From an uncultured Acetatifactor sp. (GTDB lineage: Bacteria > Bacillota > Clostridia > Lachnospirales > Lachnospiraceae), in NCBI GenBank assembly GCA_910587555.1, contig CAJULV010000066.1, forward strand, positions 1 to 20,793: DNA of 20,793 nucleotides, given 5' to 3'. The stretch's first letter is position 1. Every line of letters starts with the position of its first letter. Positions 8,014-14,437 of this stretch are shown in pieces. A program made the translations under genes and the position numbers. The notes beneath the pieces are model-generated. The model saw only the letters and a list, made by a program, of their open reading frames with translations, was not told the origin of the DNA and did not search any database.

Positions 8014-8297
8014 GTTACCTCCCTTTGGCAGGCAATCTGCTGCGATTTCCCCTTCCCTGCAATCTGGCCGGCAGGCGCACCGGCTCCTTTCCGTTCCGCC
8101 TGACAACTTGCCCGAATCTCCGTCTGACACATTCTCGTCGGCAGGCGCACCGGCTCCTCTCCGTTCCGCCTGACAACTTGCCCGAATCTCCGTCTGACAC
8201 ATTCTCGTCGGCAGGCGCGTCCACCGCACCGCCACCCTCCTCTGCAGACCAAAAAGATATCCTTCATGAAGCACAGTGGTAATTGGTGCGGACCACG
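8014..8297. other. Repeat-bearing spacer between dgt and dnaG
   Basis: A 284-bp gap without a supportable gene. Its main content is the 70-bp tandem duplication (8071-8218). The open frame that extends the dnaG reading frame upstream through it gives low-complexity peptide, and because 70 is not a multiple of three, each copy is read in a different frame, which argues against coding. No clear promoter was seen for dnaG here. Confidence 0.5.
8071..8218. repeat. 70-bp tandem repeat, two copies plus 8-bp remnant
   Basis: Unit 1 is 8071-8140 and unit 2 is 8141-8210. They differ at a single base (CTCCTTTCC versus CTCCTCTCC). The next 8 bases (GCAGGCGC, 8211-8218) restart a third unit. Within each unit, TGTCAG(A/G)CGGA occurs twice on the minus strand. 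The near identity suggests a recent duplication. Confidence 0.9.
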
Positions 8298-9302
8298 CTA
8301 GATGGACCACGACTTGGGTATATAGATATCGTCATAGGTCGCAATCGCAAACCGGTCCGTCATGGCCCCCACATAGTCACAGATTACCTGTTCCTTTGCC
8401 TCGCCCTCAGACAACAGATCCAGGAACTCCCCGGGCAGTTCGTCGATATGTTTCATGAAATGCTGATACAGCGTCTCCATCAGCATCTCCGCCTTGCTCT
8501 CCTCGCTCTTTGCCAGCGGGTTATAATATACATTTTCACACATAAATCTACGCATTTTCATCATAGCTTCCTCGACGGGAGGCGACATCTGGATATCGTT
8601 TTTCCCCATACTGGCGGTCACGATATCATGAATGAAACAATCCAGGCGGCCTCCGGGCGTACTGCCTATCACTTCCCTGATCTCTGCCGGCACATCGCTT
8701 TCCTTCAGGATACCCGCCCTCACCGCATCATCCATATCGTGATGAATATAGGCAATCTTATCCGAAAGCCGGACGATTTTGCCCTCCAGCGTATGAGGCT
8801 TTCCGATGGTCTGATGGTTCAGGATACCGTCCTTAACCTCATATGTCAGGTTCAGTCCCTGTCCGTCCTTCTCAAGCCGGTCCACTGTCCGCACGCTCTG
8901 CAGGCTGTGTTCAAATCCCAGCGGGCACACCCTGTTCAGCGCCCGCTCCCCCGCATGCCCGAAAGGCGTATGCCCCAGATCATGGCCCAGCGCAATGGCT
9001 TCCACCAGTTCCTCATTCAGCCGCAGCGCCTTTGCAATGGTCCTGGCATTCTGCGATACCTCCAGAGTATGGGTCAGCCTGGTACGGTAATGATCTCCTT
9101 CCGGCGTTAAAAATACCTGCGTCTTGTCCTTCAGACGCCGGAATGCCTTGCAGTGGATAATCCTGTCCCGGTCACGCTGGAACACGGGACGGATATCGCA
9201 TTGCTTCTCGGTCCTGGTCCGCCCTTTGGAATCCGCGCTGTGAGACGCATACGGGCTTAAGTAATCCCTCTCCCATTGTTCCAAATTTTCTCTGATTGTC
9301 AT
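8298..9302 (-). CDS. dgt: Deoxyguanosinetriphosphate triphosphohydrolase-like HD protein
   Basis: A 334-aa HD-superfamily dNTPase. Family members cleave dNTPs to deoxynucleoside plus triphosphate and help set dNTP pools. The metal-binding residues are seen in HTLEVSQNARTIAKALRL (H78) and IALGHDLGHTPFGHAGE (H107, D108), with a later Asp in RLSDKIAYIHHDMDDA. RDRDRIIHCKAFRRLKDKTQVF (written here in two parts: RDRDRIIHCKAF, then RRLKDKTQVF) is the conserved N-terminal segment. The start at 9302 has GGGAG five bases upstream. The open frame continues to 9569 without family similarity. It lies directly upstream of dnaG and is divergent from the blaI gene across 469 bp. Confidence 0.93.
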   Translation of the reverse strand: MTIRENLEQWERDYLSPYASHSADSKGRTRTEKQCDIRPVFQRDRDRIIHCKAFRRLKDKTQVFLTPEGDHYRTRLTHTLEVSQNARTIAKALRLNEELVEAIALGHDLGHTPFGHAGERALNRVCPLGFEHSLQSVRTVDRLEKDGQGLNLTYEVKDGILNHQTIGKPHTLEGKIVRLSDKIAYIHHDMDDAVRAGILKESDVPAEIREVIGSTPGGRLDCFIHDIVTASMGKNDIQMSPPVEEAMMKMRRFMCENVYYNPLAKSEESKAEMLMETLYQHFMKHIDELPGEFLDLLSEGEAKEQVICDYVGAMTDRFAIATYDDIYIPKSWSI

Positions 9303-9532
9303 AGCAGCTCCCATCTGCGCTTTTACAACACGGTCCACGGAAACGGTAAGAATCCGTGAGAACTCCGCAAACCGTGAAGAGCACAATGCATGATAAAACT
9401 TGCATGCATGAAAAAAATTTCTCCTGATATTATTATTCTGCACAGAAAGAGAAAATCCTTTTTCGGCTTGTCTTTTATTTCGAAGAGTTTTTCCGCCAAT
9501 GCCGAAAATACAAAAAACGACTTTGAAACTTA

Positions 9533-9561
9533 TTGACTCCCCTTTACTATTGTGATAGTAT
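9533..9561 (+). promoter_or_regulatory. Sigma-A promoter of the blaI-M56 operon
   Basis: TTGACT (9533-9538), 17-bp spacer, TAGTAT (9556-9561). Transcription would start near 9568, giving a ~200-nt leader before the blaI ATG. The spacer and -10 are overlapped by a BlaI-like palindrome, so the promoter is likely repressed by the operon's own first product. Confidence 0.75.
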
Positions 9562-9587
9562 GAAAACACATACGATTGCAGTCGTAT
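9545..9587. promoter_or_regulatory. Two operator-like palindromes for the BlaI-family repressor
   Basis: TACTATtgtgATAGTA (9545-9560) has perfect 6-bp arms and resembles the TACTA...TAGTA dyads bound by BlaI/MecI. It covers the spacer and -10. ATACGATTGCAGTCGTAT (9570-9587) is palindromic at 16 of 18 positions and sits at +2 to +20 from the predicted start. Binding is inferred from position and symmetry. Confidence 0.6.
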
Positions 9588-9655
9588 ATCTGCATTTTAT
9601 CACCGCCCCAAAGGGAGTTGAAGCAGTCCGGTTTAAGGTGTGCCGAAGCGACTTT

Positions 9656-9757
9656 ACTCTTTAGTGCCATCGCGCAGCGATTTAAATAAGTCCAGCTAAG
9701 AAATGTCAAGTGCTTTTGGAAAATGACTCTTTAGTGCCATCGCGCAGCGATTTAAAT
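9656..9757 (+). repeat. 32-bp direct repeat in the blaI leader, 70-bp offset
   Basis: The identical 32-bp block beginning ACTCTTTAGTGCCATCGCGC lies at 9656-9687 and 9726-9757. Each copy has a small hairpin ATCGC-GCA-GCGAT followed by TTTAAAT. The second copy ends 3 bp before the AGGAGG site of blaI, so the hairpin could affect translation. The 38 bp between the copies are unrelated. Confidence 0.85.
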
Positions 9758-9771
9758 TAGGAGGAACAGAT

Positions 9772-10128
9772 ATGGGTATCAAACTATATGATTCGGAGCG
9801 GAAGGTAATGGCGGTACTGTGGGAAGAAGGGGATTCCACAGCCAAACACATTTCCGACATTTTAAAGGAGCAGGTTGGCTGGAATATCAACACCACATAC
9901 ACCGTAATCAAAAAATGCATCGGAAAAGGTGCCATTGAACGGCTTGAGCCGAATTTTCTGTGCCACGCGCTGGTTTCCAGAGAAGAGATACAGGCTTCCG
10001 AGACAGATGAGCTGATAGACAAAATTTACGACGGCTCTGCCGACATGCTCTTTGCCTCCCTTCTCACCCGCAAAACACTTTCTTCGGAGCAGATTAACCG
10101 GCTGAAAAAAATTGTAGAGGAGGGCTGA
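9772..10128 (+). CDS. BlaI/MecI/CopY family transcriptional repressor
   Basis: A 118-aa winged-helix repressor of typical length. The N-terminal ~75 residues hold the DNA-binding fold (LYDSERKVMAVLWEEGDSTA, then VGWNINTTYTVIKKCIGKGAI). The C-terminal ~40 residues are the dimerisation helices, where family members are cleaved by the cognate M56 protease. The start is fixed by AGGAGGAACAGAT just upstream. It is followed after 3 bp by the membrane peptidase gene, the classic BlaI-BlaR1 arrangement. Palindromes at its promoter suggest autorepression. The regulated trait need not be beta-lactam resistance, because no beta-lactamase or PBP gene is in view. Confidence 0.92.
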   Translation: MGIKLYDSERKVMAVLWEEGDSTAKHISDILKEQVGWNINTTYTVIKKCIGKGAIERLEPNFLCHALVSREEIQASETDELIDKIYDGSADMLFASLLTRKTLSSEQINRLKKIVEEG

Positions 10129-10131
10129 TAC

Positions 10132-12213
10132 ATGGCTGAAACGGATTTAATTCAAAGAAGTTTATGTGGCGGCATATTGATTCTGGCGATTCTTGCAATA
10201 CGCGCCGCACTGCTGTACAGGCTGCCGAAGCGGACCTTCCCGGTTTTATGGGGCGTGGCGCTGCTGCGGCTGCTGCTCCCCTTTTCCTTTTCCTCCATAT
10301 TCAGCGTGTATGCCCTTTTACAGCCAACGACGGAATCGGTCATTCCGGGAAATTTCACATCCGCAGTTACCGAAGGCGCCTCGGCAGCCAGTACCCCCGC
10401 AGCCTGGACAGCAGTACAGAATATGGTTTCCGGCGGGCCTACCCTCTCCGCAGTCACGGACAGCCGCTTTCCCGTACTGCCGGCCGTCTGGGGAATCGGC
10501 GTCATTCTCTGCGCCGCCTTTTATGCCCGGGCGTATCTCCGCTGTCTGCAGGATTTTCGCTGCGCCCTCCCCATAGAAGACGATCAGATTCGCCGGTGGC
10601 TGGGCCGACACAGAGGCGGGCGTTCGATTTCCGTGCGGCAGTCAGATAAGGTTTCCGCCCCGCTTACCTACGGCGTACTGCACCCTGTAATCTTGCTCCC
10701 CAGGCGGCTTGTACAGGAGGACTGCCGGGAGCTGGAATACGTTTTGCAGCATGAGTATGTGCATATATGCCACTACGATGCCGCATTGAAACTGGCCATG
10801 GTAGCAGCCCTGTGCATCCATTGGTTCAACCCCCTGGTGTGGGTAATGTGCGGACTCCTGAATCTGGATATCGAACTTGCCTGCGACGAAGGTGTCCTGC
10901 ACCAGTTCGGCGAGCAGTCCAGAGCAGGTTACGCAATGGCTCTCATCGGAATGGAGGAAAGAAAACGAAGCCTGCTGCCGCTTTACAACGGATTCAGCAA
11001 AAATGCGACAGAGGAAAGAATCCTATTGATTATGAAGTATAAAAAAATAACCTGCATGACAGGTGCGGCCGCACTGCTGCTGATTCTGGGCATAACGCTG
11101 ATCTTTGCCACATCGCCCCGGAAAGCAGATGCTGCGGGCAGTCTCGAAAGCCTTATCCCGGAGGAATCCGGAACATTCCAGGCAAACGTACCGCCGGACC
11201 CGCCCCAGGGCATATCTGCGGACAGTGCCGCTTCCGACAGCAGTATCCTGGCTGACTCTTCCCACGGCAGCAACCAGGACGGCGACGCTTCCGACGGCAG
11301 TATCCTGGCTGACTCTTCCCACGGCAGCAGCCAGGACGGCGATGCTTCCGACGGCAGTATCACGGCAGGCTCTGCGCGTACAACCTTCGGCCACAGCCCG
11401 CAGGAACCGGCTTCATCCGCCCCCGGAAGCCAGATGGCCGGGAATACAGGCAGCCCCTATACCCTCTCCTATATGCAGGAAGGACAACTGACCGTGACAC
11501 CCGCCAGCCCCTACAGGGGTGACCATTACGGCATTTTGATTCCCACAGAAGGATGGCAGCTCTATGCGCCGGACGCATGGAAGTGGACGGCAAACGAACA
11601 GATACAATTCTGGATAAACGACTGCAGCGGAAGTACCCCGGAACAGGCGATATCCCGTCTCGAAACAGACGGTTATTCCCAAACAGAAGAAGACGGCATT
11701 TTTACAAAAGAAAGCGACGGACGCATCTTTTTTGCGGAAATACAGCATAACGGTTATATCGTGAAATGCATCAATTACACTTATCCCTCGGATTCCGAAT
11801 ACATTGAGGGATTCCAGACACTGGTACAGAGCATCCGTGCCAGCTTCTCCATTGTGCCGGACGAAGTGCAAGCCAGCCTGTCTGAAGACGGAAAACAGCT
11901 GCAGCAGCTGGCCCTGGCTTTCTGGGAGGCTTATCTGGCGGGAAATGCCGAAGCTCTGAGCCGGTATCTGCCCGCAGGCTTCGCACAGGATATCGAAGTA
12001 TTTCCGGACGGCATCGACGGGCATATAGCGGCAGAGGCCCTGCTCCAGTCTGTGAAGGGCCTGCCGGAAACCGAATCTGCAGTGGAAGAAACATGTCAGA
12101 TCTGGTTGGAGTTTCGCCCGGCGGCCGGGGCGGATTATCTGGAATACCTGGCGCTGACAGCCGTCAGGAAAGCAGACGGGTGGAAAGTGCTTTCCTACGG
12201 ACTGGAGATGTAA
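10132..12213 (+). CDS. BlaR1-like M56 membrane metallopeptidase with a non-penicillin-binding C-terminus
   Basis: A 693-aa membrane sensor-protease. The N-terminal ~330 residues are the M56 module. Transmembrane helices lie near residues 12-30, 37-65 and 118-140. The zinc motif HEYVH is at 207-211, with the third ligand E248 in DIELACDEG, then TM helices around 222-242 and 305-325. In BlaR1 this module cleaves the partner repressor after signal binding. After the last helix comes a Ser/Asp/Gly linker (about 330-445) with two 19-residue repeats. Two possible extracytoplasmic domains follow: about 449-585 (PsbP-like appearance) and 590-693 (NTF2/SnoaL-like, ending WKVLSYGLEM). Both labels are guesses from pattern. 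No SxxK/SxN/KTG penicillin-binding set was found, so the ligand is probably not a beta-lactam. Start supported by GAGGAGGG; 3-bp gap from blaI. Confidence 0.85.
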   Translation: MAETDLIQRSLCGGILILAILAIRAALLYRLPKRTFPVLWGVALLRLLLPFSFSSIFSVYALLQPTTESVIPGNFTSAVTEGASAASTPAAWTAVQNMVSGGPTLSAVTDSRFPVLPAVWGIGVILCAAFYARAYLRCLQDFRCALPIEDDQIRRWLGRHRGGRSISVRQSDKVSAPLTYGVLHPVILLPRRLVQEDCRELEYVLQHEYVHICHYDAALKLAMVAALCIHWFNPLVWVMCGLLNLDIELACDEGVLHQFGEQSRAGYAMALIGMEERKRSLLPLYNGFSKNATEERILLIMKYKKITCMTGAAALLLILGITLIFATSPRKADAAGSLESLIPEESGTFQANVPPDPPQGISADSAASDSSILADSSHGSNQDGDASDGSILADSSHGSSQDGDASDGSITAGSARTTFGHSPQEPASSAPGSQMAGNTGSPYTLSYMQEGQLTVTPASPYRGDHYGILIPTEGWQLYAPDAWKWTANEQIQFWINDCSGSTPEQAISRLETDGYSQTEEDGIFTKESDGRIFFAEIQHNGYIVKCINYTYPSDSEYIEGFQTLVQSIRASFSIVPDEVQASLSEDGKQLQQLALAFWEAYLAGNAEALSRYLPAGFAQDIEVFPDGIDGHIAAEALLQSVKGLPETESAVEETCQIWLEFRPAAGADYLEYLALTAVRKADGWKVLSYGLEM
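11230..11364 (+). repeat. 57-bp in-frame tandem repeat in the sensor linker
   Basis: Units 11230-11286 and 11287-11343 are nearly identical, and a third partial unit runs to about 11364. Each encodes 19 residues (ASDSSILADSSHGSNQDGD and a close variant). The repeat extends the flexible linker between the last membrane helix and the C-terminal domain, and its length is a multiple of three, unlike the intergenic 70-bp repeats. Confidence 0.9.
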
Positions 12214-12240
12214 GGATATGAGGACAGGCTGCCGACATCC

Positions 12241-13428
12241 TCAGCGGCATATATCATAAATAAACTCTGCATTTTTATCCATGGCGTTCCACGCCGTCTT
12301 CATGGGCGACATCTGGAAGACATGCCACATGCCCGGCCAGACGTCTATCTTCACGGGGACATTGGCATTTATAAATGCCTGGTGGAGACGCAGGGAGTCA
12401 CTTAGAAGGATTTCGTTTTCCCCCACCTGAATATAGGTGGGCGGAAATCCCTCAAAATTCCCGAACAGCGGTGAAATCATGGCATCCTCCAGGTTCTGTC
12501 CCTCTGCATATGCCTTCACCATTCTGTCGATGTAAGGACGATTCAGCACCGGATCCAGTTCCGCTTTCGTCTGGAATGACTTGCCGGAGGACGTCAAATC
12601 AGTCCATGGAGACATCAGGACAATCCCCCTTGGCAGCAATCTGCCCTCCTCCTTCAGCTTCAGTGTCAACGCCAGCGCCAGGTTTCCCCCGGCCGAATCT
12701 CCCGTCAGAACCACATCCCTGGCTCCGTACCCCAGCAGCATCAGGTAATTCCACGCCTTCATGGCATCCTCCGCAGCCGCAGGATAAGGATACTCCGGCG
12801 CCAGTCTGTAATCAAAGCAGAATACGTCCATGGAAGTTGATTCCGCCAGCTTGGAAGTCAGGGTCCTGGCATATAGGCTGCTTCCCGTGGAATAGCCGCC
12901 TCCGTGGCAATGGAGGATGATATATTTTTTCATATGTGCCCGGTTGACGCTGACCCATTCCCCGTACATCCCGTCCACATCCACTTCCCGGTAGTTCAGC
13001 GACCTGACATTGCTTAAAATAGCCCCGATATGATCCTGTGACTGACGATGCTTCTCAATATCCGGATTCTCCACCATACCGTGGACACGTCGTATCAGGT
13101 TCATCAGATTCTGGCTCTTCTTATCCGCAACCTCCGTCTCTATCTTCTCTATCTCCACCTTTTCGGGTTTTCCTGTTTCTGCCTGCATTCTGTCCTGTTT
13201 TCCGGCTTCCGCTTTTCCGGCCGCCTGCCTTCCGATCCTCCATTTGCCGATTTCAATCTTTTTCTTAACCAGCCTTCCGACTTTTCCGTTTCCCGCTTCA
13301 GCCTCCTGCCCTTCCGGATTTCCGGCTTCATATGCCTCCGGCTTTTCCGTTTCGTTCCTTGCCGTCATCCAATCTGAGATTTCCTCTGTTCCTGTCCCCC
13401 GGCCTGCGGGTTCCGTCTTTTTATTCAT
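12241..13428 (-). CDS. Alpha/beta hydrolase (HSL-type esterase/lipase) with charged N-terminal extension
   Basis: A 395-aa protein whose residues ~110-395 are a hormone-sensitive-lipase family hydrolase. The oxyanion-hole motif HGGG is at 175-178, then DYRLAPEYPYPAA. The nucleophile elbow GDSAGG has Ser245. The catalytic His lies in WPGMWHVF. The acidic triad position falls in VGENEILLSD, where Glu seems to replace the usual Asp; this is seen in some family members but should be checked. Expected activity is hydrolysis of short to medium acyl esters. The first ~105 residues are Glu/Lys/Gly-rich with no predicted domain. The start at 13428 has AGGAG five bases upstream; an ATG at 13506 has a poor site. 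It converges with the M56 gene (27-bp gap) and lies 242 bp after the membrane-protein gene. Confidence 0.88.
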   Translation of the reverse strand: MNKKTEPAGRGTGTEEISDWMTARNETEKPEAYEAGNPEGQEAEAGNGKVGRLVKKKIEIGKWRIGRQAAGKAEAGKQDRMQAETGKPEKVEIEKIETEVADKKSQNLMNLIRRVHGMVENPDIEKHRQSQDHIGAILSNVRSLNYREVDVDGMYGEWVSVNRAHMKKYIILHCHGGGYSTGSSLYARTLTSKLAESTSMDVFCFDYRLAPEYPYPAAAEDAMKAWNYLMLLGYGARDVVLTGDSAGGNLALALTLKLKEEGRLLPRGIVLMSPWTDLTSSGKSFQTKAELDPVLNRPYIDRMVKAYAEGQNLEDAMISPLFGNFEGFPPTYIQVGENEILLSDSLRLHQAFINANVPVKIDVWPGMWHVFQMSPMKTAWNAMDKNAEFIYDICR

Positions 13429-13670
13429 GTCTTCTCCTGTCCCCCTCTGGGATTCCGTCTTCCAGGTTCCTGATTTTTCCGCCTCCGGTTTACTCCCTGT
13501 TCTCATAACTGTCTGCCTGCGCCTTTCTAAACAACACTCATCTAATTAATCTCCGCACCATTCAGCGACATCAATTCCCATTTTAGGGCGGTCCTACAGA
13601 AGCAAACGGCGGTAAGCCGATGGCACATGGTGATTGCACGGGCTTTCTCTCAACCGTTTTCTGGCTGCCC

Positions 13671-14399
13671 TCAGAAATGCAGCCGCCTTCGTACCTCATT
13701 CCTGAGGCGCCTTCGGGAAAGCATGGTAATCAGCGCAATATCCAATATGGCACAGACGGTAAGTACCACCGCCGACCAGCTCAGCGCGATCTCCCCCTGC
13801 AGATACCAGTCTATCAGCATCTCCAGCCCCAGGCAAAGCAGCCCGGCAGCGGTAAACAGGTACAGTGACACTGTCAGGAAAGACCTTGGCAGCTTGCAGA
13901 TGCACACTGCCGCCGCCTCGGCGATAACAGTCACCAGCGCTGTAATCGGCAGCCCCAGTCCAAAGAACCACTCCCTGCTGCCCACCTGAAACGTCAGTAT
14001 ATAGAGATACAGCACTGTAGCCGCACCGTCGTAAAGCAATGACACATAGACGGACTGCTTCGTATATATCATCACGGGTATCAGCATCACCCACAGGACC
14101 GCGCAGGCGCCGATGACCGACAGCGACCATAGTGTTCCCCGAAATACCAGCAAGTTCAGAATACCGCAGGTAGCCGCCGTAGCCAGCACCACCATGGACA
14201 TCAGAAGCCCGAAGTCTTTCTTATTCGCAGCCTCCACCTGGCTCTTTTCTCCGGGAAAGGGTGATCCTGCCTGCATGCCAGGCCTGCCCTGAACAGCCTG
14301 TTTTTCCAATTCCCTGGGATTCCACACCGGCGTGTTGCATAACGGGCATTCTCTTGCCGATGTATCCAGTTCTACTCCGCAATTCACACAATATGACAT
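13671..14399 (-). CDS. Zinc-ribbon, six-transmembrane protein (DUF6320-like)
   Basis: A 242-aa membrane protein. The N-terminal zinc ribbon is C4-V-N-C7 and C18-P-L-C21. After a ~45-residue linker come about six hydrophobic helices (starting around SMVVLATAATCGIL and ending at VLTVCAILDIALITML). Function is unknown; the look and position match the DUF6320 family, which I recall next to alcohol acetyltransferase-like genes in Lachnospiraceae (memory, not searched). AGGAGG precedes the ATG. It starts 38 bp after the acyltransferase stop, so the two are almost certainly cotranscribed, suggesting a membrane partner for acyl transfer or export. Confidence 0.75.
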   Translation of the reverse strand: MSYCVNCGVELDTSARECPLCNTPVWNPRELEKQAVQGRPGMQAGSPFPGEKSQVEAANKKDFGLLMSMVVLATAATCGILNLLVFRGTLWSLSVIGACAVLWVMLIPVMIYTKQSVYVSLLYDGAATVLYLYILTFQVGSREWFFGLGLPITALVTVIAEAAAVCICKLPRSFLTVSLYLFTAAGLLCLGLEMLIDWYLQGEIALSWSAVVLTVCAILDIALITMLSRRRLRNEVRRRLHF

Positions 14400-14437
14400 G
14401 ATACCTCCTATATTAGTCGCTGCCGTTTTTACATCCT

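Larger units (their letters stand above)
9303..9771. other. Divergent intergenic region between dgt and blaI
   Basis: A gene-free stretch of 469 bp. It holds the blaI promoter (9533-9561), two operator-like palindromes (9545-9560, 9570-9587) and two copies of a 32-bp element in the ~200-nt leader. On the dgt side, AT-rich DNA carries ATGCATG-type near repeats (about 9387-9410). No minus-strand promoter for dgt could be named with confidence. Confidence 0.5.

Noticed and set aside
8014..8310. N-terminal extension of DnaG through the 70-bp repeat
   Set aside because: Family N-terminus and GGGAGG site are at 8013; the repeat length is not a multiple of three, so the copies give unrelated peptides.
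9303..9569. N-terminal extension of the dNTPase to 9569
   Set aside because: No family similarity; it overlaps the blaI promoter and operators. GGGAG precedes the ATG at 9302.
10132..12213. Calling the operon a beta-lactam resistance regulator (blaR1/mecR1)
   Set aside because: No penicillin-binding sensor domain and no beta-lactamase or PBP2a gene in the window.
12228..12249. Terminator between the converging M56 and esterase genes
   Set aside because: TGCCG...CGGCA (12230-12249) is short, overlaps the esterase stop and has no T-run.
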